Positions 17,076 to 24,146 of a stretch of DNA of 64,000 nucleotides are shown here, one piece after another. The position numbers and the translations under genes were made by a program. The notes under the pieces were generated by a model, which had not been told where the DNA came from, searched no databases, and saw only the letters and a program-made list of their open reading frames with translations. Origin of the DNA: Phyllobacterium chamaecytisi (lineage in GTDB: Bacteria; Pseudomonadota; Alphaproteobacteria; Rhizobiales; Rhizobiaceae); NCBI RefSeq assembly GCF_020164455.1, contig NZ_JAIQWW010000022.1, positions 46,921-110,920 on the forward strand, written 5' to 3'. How positions within the stretch are numbered: position 1 is the stretch's first letter; every line of letters begins with the position of its first letter.

Positions 17076-17900
17076 ATGTCTTCAACTCCACAGTGTCATC
17101 TTCCGCCCAGTCGGGCCAGACGTCACTTCCTTGGCGTCATCGCTGCCACCAGCGCTCGCCTTGTGGCCATGAGCAGCACAGCCGCTATGATTTCGGCTTT
17201 GCCAGCTCAAGCCAAGCCGAAGGAAAAACACGGCAATGGTCCAAAGGGAGGCGGCCACAACTGTTTCCTCCGTGGCACATCTATCAGCACCCCCAAGGGC
17301 AGCACCCACATTGAAGATCTCAAGATCGGGGACTTTGTTGAAACCGTGCGCGGCGAAGCCGTTGCCATCAAGTGGATTGGTCGCCGGGCCTACAAGATGG
17401 CCGGCCCATCCTGGAATGACAGCGTGATGCCAATCCGCATTTCACGCCACGCCATTGATGATCGGACGCCGCACAGCGATCTTTATCTCTCCCCGAACCA
17501 CGCTCTGTTGATCGATGGAGTTCTCATCCGGGTGAAGGAACTTGTCAACGGCATTTCGATTGTGCCCGCGCTCCCTACACAGCAGGAGAAAATAGAATAC
17601 CTGCAAATCGTACTTGACACCCATGAAGTAATTCTGGCGGAGGGTGCTCCCGCCGAGTCCTTTCTACTCAGGGGCAGCAATCATGAGAACTTCACAAACT
17701 TTGCTGAGTTTGAGCGCCTCTATCCAGGCCACTCCCGCCTTGCCATGACCCCTTTCGCGCCGATCGTGGGTTATGAAGGTGGACGAGAACACCTGAGGGC
17801 TCTTCTAGGTCTTGGCATTTCGCGCTTTGTTCAGGTGCACGACCCGATACAGGAGGCTTACACGAGAATCGCGGCACGGACCGGCCAGCTTGTGAATTGA
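17076..17900 (+). CDS. Tat-exported Hint-domain protein
   Basis: 274 residues; AAGGAGG precedes ATG 17076. The N-terminus has a twin-arginine signal (SRARRHFLGVIAATSARLVAM, then a cleavage-like ALPAQA near 40-46). Residues ~62-230 form a Hint_2 domain: CFLRGTSISTPKGSTHIEDLKIGDFV, AIKWIGRR, DLYLSPNHALLIDGVLIRVKEL (His in block F) and HEVILAEGAPAESFLL. The first Cys sits where Hint autoprocessing domains have their nucleophile, so self-cleavage is possible but not shown. In alphaproteobacteria such domains occur on many secreted proteins of unknown role. A hairpin terminator follows at 17940. Confidence 0.85.
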   Translation: MSSTPQCHLPPSRARRHFLGVIAATSARLVAMSSTAAMISALPAQAKPKEKHGNGPKGGGHNCFLRGTSISTPKGSTHIEDLKIGDFVETVRGEAVAIKWIGRRAYKMAGPSWNDSVMPIRISRHAIDDRTPHSDLYLSPNHALLIDGVLIRVKELVNGISIVPALPTQQEKIEYLQIVLDTHEVILAEGAPAESFLLRGSNHENFTNFAEFERLYPGHSRLAMTPFAPIVGYEGGREHLRALLGLGISRFVQVHDPIQEAYTRIAARTGQLVN

Positions 17901-17939
17901 TATATGTCGGCTGCAGGTATTGAAAGGTCTTTGAACATC

Positions 17940-17962
17940 GAAGGGTGGCCCACGGCCACCCC
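17940..17962. terminator. Bidirectional hairpin terminator
   Basis: AAGGGTGGCC, CAC loop, GGCCACCCCTT. It lies between the convergent Hint gene (ends 17900) and DUF1236 gene (ends 17980). A 3-base loop and a GC-rich stem flanked by short A/T ends would serve both strands. Confidence 0.65.
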
Positions 17963-17979
17963 TTTGTACGGCTTAGATC

Positions 17980-18711
17980 TTAGGCAATTATGACAACGAT
18001 TTCCAGCGAGTCTGGGTCGACGATAACAATCCTGCCGTCGGCCAGCAGAAAATAGCGATAGCCTTCATATCTGGGGACAAGCTTGACAATGCGCGGCGGC
18101 AGCGGCTGCAGCTCGACGGTTCGCGGAACGGCCACGCCAACGTTCACTTCAAAGTTCACGTCGCGAACCGGTTCAGCTTTCGTTTCGGTTATGACCTGCT
18201 TGATCTGCGTCTTCTGCTCGGCCGTCACATTGACGCTACCTGTCGTTTCGTTCGAAGTCTGGCTCGAGGACTTGGCCGTATCATCGCCAGACGCTGGCTT
18301 ACTGGTCTTGGCTGTGCCTTGCGTCGTGGTCGTGCCAGTCTGCTCCGGCGTCTGTTTCTTGCTGGCAGTGCCCTGATCTGCCGGAGCCTGTGCCTTGTCC
18401 TGGGTGGCCTGCTCGCCTTGTTTCTTCAACTTGGTGCCGGTTGAACCTTCAACCTTTTGTCCAGTGCTGGTGCTCGTGTCCTGGTCGGCCGGAGCTTGCG
18501 CCTGTCCCTCCGTTTGCTGGCTCTTCTTCATTGGAGTGCCAGTCTGACCTTCGGTCTGGGACTTCGTTGTTGCGTCCTGTTCCTGGGTCCCTGTCTGGCC
18601 CTCGGTCTGCTGGCCGGGTTTCTTTTTCAGCATTTCAGTTTGCGCAAGCCCTGCTCCCGGTGCAACGCCAAGCGCAAGGACGAGAACACTTTTCAAAATG
18701 ATGTTCTTCAT
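17980..18711 (-). CDS. Exported Gln/Thr-rich DUF1236 protein
   Basis: 243 residues; GGAGGAG precedes ATG 18711. Signal peptide MKNIILKSVLVLALGVAPGAGLA. Residues ~25-160 are a low-complexity Gln/Thr/Lys region with repeats of TEGQTGT and QAPADQ(D/G)T. The C-terminal ~70 residues are the DUF1236 module: VNVGVAVPRTVELQPLPPRIVKLVPRYEGYRYFLLADGRIVIVDP. It is probably a periplasmic or surface protein. It is the first of three DUF1236 genes in 1.7 kb. Confidence 0.85.
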   Translation of the reverse strand: MKNIILKSVLVLALGVAPGAGLAQTEMLKKKPGQQTEGQTGTQEQDATTKSQTEGQTGTPMKKSQQTEGQAQAPADQDTSTSTGQKVEGSTGTKLKKQGEQATQDKAQAPADQGTASKKQTPEQTGTTTTQGTAKTSKPASGDDTAKSSSQTSNETTGSVNVTAEQKTQIKQVITETKAEPVRDVNFEVNVGVAVPRTVELQPLPPRIVKLVPRYEGYRYFLLADGRIVIVDPDSLEIVVIIA

Positions 18712-18738
18712 GGGATTAACTCCTCCAGTTTAACGAAA

Positions 18739-18766
18739 GTGGAAGAACGCCTGGGCGCTCTTCCAC
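18739..18766 (-). terminator. Hairpin terminator after DUF1236 gene 2
   Basis: A near-perfect inverted repeat, GTGGAAGAACGC / GGCGCTCTTCCAC with a 3-base loop. On the minus strand it is followed by TTTCGTT, so it should stop transcription of the gene ending at 18777 before the next one starts at 18711. Confidence 0.6.
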
Positions 18767-18776
18767 TTACCCTTTG

Positions 18777-19172
18777 CTAGTGCACAACGTGAACCACGGT
18801 CCTGTTGGAAGGATCGACGATCACACGTTGATGGTTGACCACGGCGTAGGCGTATTTCGGATTATCCGGGATACGCATTATCTTGACTCTGTTAGGCAAT
18901 GGCTCGCCGACAACCACTTTCTGTTTAACAACCACCTCACTCTCGGGGATTGGCTGCTGTTCTACATATGTAACGACTCTCCTCGGCGGCGGAGCGAGCA
19001 CGGTGCCAACAACTGCACCGGCAACGCCGCCGACAGCAGCGCCGACGGGGCCGCCAACGATTGCTCCAGTCACAGCGCCACCGGCAGCGCCGTTAACGGT
19101 GCCTTCCTGCGCAGGGGCAGCGGTTGCAAAACCAAGCACCAGTGCCCCGGCTACGATCAGTTTCTTGTACAT
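18777..19172 (-). CDS. Exported glycine-zipper DUF1236 protein
   Basis: 131 residues from ATG 19172 (AGGAAA upstream); the longer frame to 19262 would begin inside the promoter. Signal peptide MYKKLIVAGALVLGFATAAPA. A glycine-zipper block follows (GAAGGAVTGAIVGGPVGAAVGGVAGAVVGTVLAPP, about 30-62), as in outer-membrane-associated lipoprotein-like families. The DUF1236 C-terminus is RVKIMRIPDNPKYAYAVVNHQRVIVDPSNRTVV. Its promoter at 19255-19279 is an exact EcfG match, so it should belong to the general stress regulon. Confidence 0.85.
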   Translation of the reverse strand: MYKKLIVAGALVLGFATAAPAQEGTVNGAAGGAVTGAIVGGPVGAAVGGVAGAVVGTVLAPPPRRVVTYVEQQPIPESEVVVKQKVVVGEPLPNRVKIMRIPDNPKYAYAVVNHQRVIVDPSNRTVVHVVH

Positions 19173-19254
19173 AATCATTTCCTTTCGTCCTTTGTCCGGC
19201 TTTGCTGTCCGTTGCCCTTGGCTCGTCCTGCGTGGACGGCAAAGCTGAAGGGCA

Positions 19255-19279
19255 AACGTCATCGCAGGTGCGCCGTTCC
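19255..19279 (-). promoter_or_regulatory. EcfG promoter, exact consensus
   Basis: Minus strand GGAAC (19275-19279), 16 bases, CGTT (19255-19258): a full match to the EcfG/RpoE2 pattern. It lies about 80 bases upstream of the DUF1236 gene starting at 19172. Confidence 0.75.
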
Positions 19280-19370
19280 GATTTCGGGCTTCAGTCCGAT
19301 TTCAGGATCGGTCGAAAGTCTGATGCATACACGGCAAAGGTCTGAAATCCTTGGACAAAGGGCCGCCGGC

Positions 19371-19395
19371 GGAACAAAGCTCAAGGCCACAAGTT
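19371..19395 (+). promoter_or_regulatory. Candidate EcfG promoter for the divergent DUF1236 gene
   Basis: GGAAC (19371-19375), 16 bases, AGTT (19392-19395), about 40 bases before ATG 19436. With the exact site at 19255-19279 it makes a divergent pair of stress promoters about 90 bases apart. Confidence 0.55.
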
Positions 19396-19435
19396 GTGGC
19401 AGCCGAAGGGAACGATTCCACAAGGGAGAGTCATC

Positions 19436-19723
19436 ATGAAACGGATCTTGCTTGCCACGGCCGTGATGTTTGCGGTGTCTGGTGGCGTCTTCGCGCAGGA
19501 TGCAGTGGTTATCGATGTGCCACAGCCGGCGCGCGACTATGTTATCGCACATCCGACCGACCCGGTGGTCGTCGAGGGCGATGTTGCAATTGGCACTGCA
19601 GTGCCAGAGGACGTCAAGCTGGTGCCGATCCCCGACAGTCCGGACTACGGCTATATCTACATAGATAAGCAACCGGTCATCGTATCGATGAAGGACCGGA
19701 AGGTCGTCTACATGTCGAAGTGA
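19436..19723 (+). CDS. Exported DUF1236 protein, 95 aa
   Basis: ATG 19436 behind GGGAGAG. Signal peptide MKRILLATAVMFAVSGGVFA. The mature ~75 residues are one DUF1236 module: PARDYVIAHPTDPVVVEGDVAIGTAVPEDVKLVPIPDSPDYGYIYIDKQPVIVSMKDRKVV. It is the shortest of the three DUF1236 proteins here and essentially the bare domain. Divergent from the gene at 18777-19172, with an EcfG-like promoter. Confidence 0.85.
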   Translation: MKRILLATAVMFAVSGGVFAQDAVVIDVPQPARDYVIAHPTDPVVVEGDVAIGTAVPEDVKLVPIPDSPDYGYIYIDKQPVIVSMKDRKVVYMSK

Positions 19724-19790
19724 TGTCCCTGAAATGGAATGTCATCGGCATCACAGTCCGCGCGCCACAAACTGAACGGAGCGCTGGGTC

Positions 19791-20069
19791 ATGGTAAAGA
19801 AGGACGAGTTGAGAGTCCCCCACGCGTTTGAATTGCCCGTCGTTAAGGGCAACCGAACCCATATTGTCATCGTAAGTTCTGATCAACTAGGCGGCGTTTA
19901 TCTTCGTTTGATGCGGAGAGCGACCGATCCGCGCCACGACATCTTCCGGGTAAATGTTGTAATCAATGGCATCGAATGTGAAACTGAACAGATCACCAGA
20001 GATGCAGCCAGGAGCTTGGCAAAGACGCTGGCTGACCTGACGATTATCAGTCCCTCGGATGACGACTGA
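19791..20069 (+). CDS. Hypothetical protein, 92 aa
   Basis: ATG 19791 with GGAG 9 bases before. A soluble, mixed-charge protein with no signal peptide: MVKKDELRVPHAFELPVVKG, then VIVSSDQLGGVYLRLMRRA, FRVNVVINGIECE and an acidic end SPSDDD. The composition is that of a real protein; no family recognised. It lies 67 bases after the DUF1236 gene and could share its transcript. Confidence 0.5.
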   Translation: MVKKDELRVPHAFELPVVKGNRTHIVIVSSDQLGGVYLRLMRRATDPRHDIFRVNVVINGIECETEQITRDAARSLAKTLADLTIISPSDDD

Positions 20070-20154
20070 GCCGTTAGCCCTGGTTTTCCCGGCAGCGTGC
20101 CATCAGGGACCAGTTCTCGACAGACTGCTTGTCGAAAACTTATAGGAGGCCACG

Positions 20155-20793
20155 ATGCTTACCCATATCAAGAGGCTTCCCCCTCTTTGCAGCGCGGTCC
20201 TGGCGTTGGGCCTCGTCACAGTGCCCTATAAAGTAACACTCGAAAATCACTCCCTCGAGCTTCATACACAGTCTGCATGGGCAAAAGATGGCGGCAAAGG
20301 CGCAGGCCGCGGTGGTGCCAACAACGGCAATGGCGGCGGCAATAGCGGCAACAACGGCAACAGCGGGAATGCCGGTGGCAATAGCGGGAATGCCGGAGGT
20401 AAGGGCGGTAATAGTGGGAATGGCGGCGACAAGGGCAGCGCTAATGCAGGAGGCAACAGTGGCAATAGTGGAGATGGTGGCAACAACGGCAACAACGGCG
20501 GTCGCAAGGGCGACAGCGGCGGAGACAGTGGTACCAGCGGAGACAACGGCAGCGACAGCACAAACACCAGTGCTGGCAACAGCGGCAATGTTCAGAGCGG
20601 GAAAATCGCCCCATCCACCCCCGCCGAAAGCGTAGCGATCGACGGTTCCGCGATGGAAGTTCGACACTGGAACGGAATGAGTGAACGTATCAAGGATGGT
20701 CGCTACGTGATGAAAGACGCGAAAGGGCGTACGATCATCAATCGCACCGCGACAGTATCCGATGAATCAAGATTGCGATCGTTCGACCGCTGA
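20155..20793 (+). CDS. Exported Asn/Gly/Ser-repeat protein
   Basis: 212 residues; TAGGAGG precedes ATG 20155. An N-terminal hydrophobic signal region (PPLCSAVLALGLVTVPY). Residues ~45-145 are a tandem-repeat tract built of NSGNxGG, NGN and GGD units. The ~65-residue C-terminal domain is ordinary: SVAIDGSAMEVRHWNGMSERIKDGRYVMKDAKGRTIINRTAT. That C-terminal segment occurs on many rhizobial exported proteins with variable repeats. It is probably secreted or periplasmic; the repeat may act as a spacer or a hydrated matrix. Repeat number is likely to vary between strains. Confidence 0.75.
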   Translation: MLTHIKRLPPLCSAVLALGLVTVPYKVTLENHSLELHTQSAWAKDGGKGAGRGGANNGNGGGNSGNNGNSGNAGGNSGNAGGKGGNSGNGGDKGSANAGGNSGNSGDGGNNGNNGGRKGDSGGDSGTSGDNGSDSTNTSAGNSGNVQSGKIAPSTPAESVAIDGSAMEVRHWNGMSERIKDGRYVMKDAKGRTIINRTATVSDESRLRSFDR

Positions 20794-20812
20794 ACCTTAG
20801 GCAAAACGAGAA

Positions 20813-20837
20813 GGAACATCGATCAAGGTTGCGCGTT
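20813..20837 (+). promoter_or_regulatory. EcfG promoter, exact consensus
   Basis: GGAAC (20813-20817), 16 bases, CGTT (20834-20837). The next gene starts at ATG 20845, only 7 bases after the -10 element. The expected transcription start therefore falls on or next to the start codon (leaderless mRNA). Confidence 0.7.
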
Positions 20838-20844
20838 TGTCGAC

Positions 20845-21099
20845 ATGTCCAAGCTTCCCTTCCCTTATGTGACCATTGCCGCCGATGAAGCTGGCAACAC
20901 GAAAAACATCGCTTCGGTCGGCGAGGCCGCATTATGGCTGATTGAACATTGGTCTCAAAAGGGCAGCGACAAATTCGAGGCGGCAAAACGGGCCTGCCTG
21001 GACGCTCTGGATGGCAAGATGACGTGCACGGATTGCAGGGAGGCCTTCATTGAAGCTGCTAAAGAGGCGGGTATCTACATTACACATCAGCGGCTTTAG
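20845..21099 (+). CDS. DUF982 protein, probably leaderless
   Basis: 84 residues matching DUF982, a family of short rhizobial proteins: PFPYVTIAADEAGNTKNIASVGEAALWLIEHWSQKGSDKFEAAKRACLDAL, with a Cys-containing C-terminal half (CTDCREAFIEAAKEAG). No ribosome-binding site precedes ATG 20845. An exact EcfG promoter ends 7 bases before it, which suggests a leaderless transcript. DUF982 proteins are of unknown function. The terminator at 21214 follows. Confidence 0.8.
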   Translation: MSKLPFPYVTIAADEAGNTKNIASVGEAALWLIEHWSQKGSDKFEAAKRACLDALDGKMTCTDCREAFIEAAKEAGIYITHQRL

Positions 21100-21213
21100 G
21101 GCTTTTGACTATTGTTGACTAGGCCTTTGGTCCGATTTGACGTCACGGACTCCATGTTAACTTTACATCCCGACACGTCCCGGTCGGGATTGGCCATTCA
21201 GGTTGGCTAACAG

Positions 21214-21249
21214 CCCGATCAGCTGACTTTACCCTTCCAGCTGATCGGG
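21214..21249 (+). terminator. Strong Rho-independent terminator
   Basis: A perfect 12-bp stem, CCCGATCAGCTG (21214-21225) and CAGCTGATCGGG (21238-21249), followed by TTTTT at 21250-21254. It ends transcription of the DUF982 gene, 115 bases downstream of its stop. A second small hairpin (CCCGA...TCGGG, about 21170-21189) precedes it. Confidence 0.85.
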
Positions 21250-21458
21250 TTTTTCCGCCTCTCCGGAAAAACCAGGAACTGTTGCTCGCGGAACGCCCCG
21301 CAACACAGGGTCGCTCCAAAATGTCCGCCAGCAGACATAGCATTGACGCGTCCGCCAATCAGTTTTTTAATGTTATTGTCGCTGGACCTAGTCGTGGCAG
21401 ACCTGCGATTGAGAGACGAACGAGCTCTCGCCTAACGTGTCGTGGCGGGAGGTTCGTC

Positions 21459-21707
21459 ATGGTTCGGGGCCTTAAAACATTTTACTATACAAGCGATGAC
21501 TGGAAGGTCATGCAGGGCGCGCTGCTGAAGGCGTCCGGAAAGCTTCAGCGCAATCGAGATCACCAAGACACGGATCGTCTCGCGCGAAGAGTGATGACGC
21601 TGTTTGACCGCGGCCTTCGCGACGTGGAGGTTATTGCTTCAGCAGCAGCCTATCAGGAAGCCTTGGTGGCCCGTATTGCGACCGTATCGGGAAAACATCA
21701 TGGCTAG
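21459..21707 (+). CDS. Hypothetical protein, 82 aa
   Basis: ATG 21459 behind GGGAGG. A soluble, helical, charged protein: MVRGLKTFYYTSDDWKVMQG, then RRVMTLFDRGLRDVEVIASAAAYQEALV. The ribosome-binding site decides the start; the longer frame to 21282 has none. No family recognised. It is followed closely by the zinc-ribbon-like and small membrane genes, so the three may form an operon. Confidence 0.5.
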   Translation: MVRGLKTFYYTSDDWKVMQGALLKASGKLQRNRDHQDTDRLARRVMTLFDRGLRDVEVIASAAAYQEALVARIATVSGKHHG

Positions 21708-21731
21708 CATGCCGCAACGTCTGGATCAGAG

Positions 21732-21923
21732 TTGGATTGCAAGACTTGCGGTACGATCTATTTGGAAATCCCCAAAGAAGTTCAAAGCCACACGCCGATT
21801 TATTGCAACACATGCGCAGAGCTCCTTAGCCGTTGGGATGAACTCGAACTCGATTTTAACCAACAAGGCGGACAGCACGGCATTTTTGAGATGCATGATG
21901 GCCAGGCCATTCGAAAGGAGTGA
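21732..21923 (+). CDS. Small zinc-ribbon-like protein, 63 aa
   Basis: A frame from TTG 21732, the only in-frame start after an upstream stop, to TGA 21921-21923. It has two CxxC pairs (CKTC near 3-6 and CNTC near 25-28), as in a rubredoxin-type zinc ribbon, then an acidic helix SRWDELELDFN. The TGA lies four bases before ATG 21928 of the next gene, so the two are probably translationally coupled. The weak start is the main doubt. Confidence 0.5.
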   Translation: MDCKTCGTIYLEIPKEVQSHTPIYCNTCAELLSRWDELELDFNQQGGQHGIFEMHDGQAIRKE

Positions 21924-21927
21924 TCCT

Positions 21928-22077
21928 ATGCGAATACAATTTGAGGACGACCCTGAAAATGATCGGGCTACAATGCCTGATCGCCATCACCTTCTGATCG
22001 TATGTATCGGTCTCGCCCTTGCCGCTTTAATTGCCTCGATAGCTTATTTGGAGCTCTCAGATCCAATGTTTTTGTAA
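21928..22077 (+). CDS. Small single-TM protein, 49 aa, paralogue of 16657-16851
   Basis: ATG 21928 with AAAGGAG seven bases before. It reads MRIQFEDDPENDRA, a histidine-containing linker, a 20-residue membrane helix (LLIVCIGLALAALIASIAYL) and a C-terminal SDPMFL. N-terminus, helix boundary and PMF end match the protein at 16657. Most likely an inner-membrane small protein with its acidic N-terminus in the cytoplasm. No known family. Confidence 0.65.
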   Translation: MRIQFEDDPENDRATMPDRHHLLIVCIGLALAALIASIAYLELSDPMFL

Positions 22078-22269
22078 TCCAAATGCTCCTTACACAAGGA
22101 CGTGTAGGTCTTTGGATATCTACTCATAGGCTTTGGTCCGATCTCGAGACGTCTGCCAAATGCTATCATTCAGGTTGCTGACACCACCCGTCGGCAATGG
22201 GGTCCACCATGGCCCCGCAGCTCGGTCAGCAGGACCTAAAGCGTCCTTGACCGGGCCCTTAAAGGAGAA

Positions 22270-23273
22270 GAGCCACACCACCAAAGAGCAAACCGATCAA
22301 GCCGCGTGAGAAGCGCCAACCACAGCTTGCGCTTGATCCCCTGCCAACGCGTATTGAACCTCAACTGACGACCCTCGCCACAAAGGTGCCTAACGGGGGT
22401 GGCTCGGCCCACGAGGTCAAATGGGACGGCTATCGTTCTGCGGTACACGCCGAGCCTAACGAAATTCGTATCATTACTCGAGGTGGCCACGACTGGACAC
22501 GCTATTTCCCTGCGATCGACGATGCAGCAAGAGCTCTCGGTCCCGCGAGGTTCATTCTTGATGGAGAAGCTGTCGTGCTCGATGCCAAGGACGTGCCGAA
22601 CTTTGGCCTGTTGCAACAGGATCTGGGCGGCCGGCGTGCAACCCGCGCGGCTCACAAGGCTGTGCTCTATGCCTTTGATCTGCTCTATTTCGATGGCCGC
22701 GACCTAAGGGGCCTTGAGCTGTCGTCACGGCGACGTCTGCTCGAAACGTTCCTGGAAGGTGAGACAGGGGCGATACCGTCTGTCGGAAGAGATTGAGACT
22801 GATGACGCAGCGGCTTTGCTGCGTTCGGCCTGCGCTCATGGGCTTGAGGGGATATTGCCAAGCGTAAGGACAGCCCCTATGGGTCTGGCTGGCTGGCCGG
22901 TCGATCGACTGGCTGAAAATCAAATGCTCGAACAGCGAAAGTTTCGTTGTCATCGGCTACGAGCCATCCTTTCTGGTTCGCGGCAGCATCGCAAGCTTGC
23001 TGCTTGCTGCGCGCAAGAACGACGGCTTGGTTATGTCGGCCATGTCGGCACCGGCTTTTCCACAAAACTTGCACGAGACTTGAGGGTTCCACCGGACGGC
23101 ATGCGCGTCGCCGTTCCCGCAGCCAACGGCATTAAGGGGAAAAAATACGTTTTCGTGGAGCCAACATTGGTCGCCGAGATATCCTGTGGTTCCTGGAGGC
23201 GTGATGGAAAACTGCACCATCCATCCTTTAAGGGGCTAAGGGGCGTTGCTGATAGCGCTGAATCCACACGATG
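22270..23273 (+). pseudogene. ligD: Decayed LigD-type ATP-dependent DNA ligase
   Basis: Homology to the LigD ligase domain runs across broken frames. First frame (~22290-22790): PQLTTLATKVP, then HEVKWDGYR with the adenylation lysine, ARFILDGEAVVLD, AVLYAFDLLYFDGRDLRGL. A frameshift near 22760 moves it to the second frame: RYRLSEEIE, SACAHGLEGIL, LGYVGHVGTGFSTKLARDL, KGKKYVFVEPTLVAEI, DGKLHHPSFKGLRGVAD. No valid start is found. The motif IV region (EGIIAKR) reads EGILPSV, so the second half carries substitutions and probably extra shifts. The polymerase and nuclease parts are absent. It is non-functional; an intact LigC-like gene lies at 6592-7632. Confidence 0.8.
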
Positions 23274-24146
23274 GACGGGAACCAATCACTTTAATCGGAG
23301 TTTGGGCAACGTTGTCCGGCAGGCATTGATAACCACCCTGGCAACAGAGGCTCGTCGTAATCTCACCCACCCCTTCGGGAAACTCCGCGGCGAGACTCAC
23401 CTTTTGTTAACCATAGAGGCGCACGCTTTGGGTGCTGACCATAGTGCCACTGGGTCGGCACCCGGCCTGCTTTCGTATTGCGTATCCGGCAGGTCGGGAC
23501 ATCCGGCCTACCCCATTATCGTGCCAACCGAAAATGCGACGGACGCGCTCTACCCTAACCACCCGAGCCGTGCCCATAGATTTGGATGGGCCTCCGGCTC
23601 GGGGAGGTGTCGGGATTGTTGCCGTGGGTATGACTGATGCGATCCTGCACAGCTGAGGCGGGACGCCGCCGCCGCTTGCGCACTTGTCCCGTTCGAGTCG
23701 TCGGCATAGTTGAGCGGAGCTGGCGACGTTCATGGCGGTACGGTACGATATTAGTCGACCTCGAGCGTCGCTCGGTCGTGGAAATCCTGAAGACCGGAGT
23801 GCATCGAATACTGCGCAATGGCTCAATACCGTTCTGGCGCTTGCCCCGGGTCTTACGCCGTCACATCGATGCTTCTCAGCGCACGCATGCTGGCGTGCAA
23901 ACATGCCGAACACCACAGAAAGACCCCTTTAAGAGCAAAGTGACACTCGCGCTACGGATCAGAACCTCCAGGCGGAACAGAATGGCGGAGAGCATGGCAG
24001 CTGGCCCATCGGCTGGTGCTTGATCGACGATACCTTCGCCACTCACCTATGCAGGTAGCGTCATCGCCGATCTCGCGCTGGCTATCGTCTCCGCCTCTTT
24101 TCGACTAAGTACCTTGATGTAACGGCCGAAATGCGAGCTCTCTTTA
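23274..24146. other. Intergenic stretch, no supported gene
   Basis: About 870 bases between the ligase pseudogene and the GGDEF-EAL gene. Frames here are Arg/Pro-rich and look non-coding. An EcfG-like match (GGAAC 23278-23282, 16 bases, AGTT 23299-23302) has no gene after it and may be chance. Confidence 0.35.

Noticed and set aside
20262..20588. Leu/Pro-repeat minus-strand frame and a CRISPR-like look of the DNA
   Set aside because: Shadow of the NG-repeat gene; the repeats are short in-frame codon repeats without uniform spacers, so not a CRISPR array.
23278..23302. EcfG-like match GGAAC-N16-AGTT
   Set aside because: No gene or structured element follows; one or two such matches are expected by chance.
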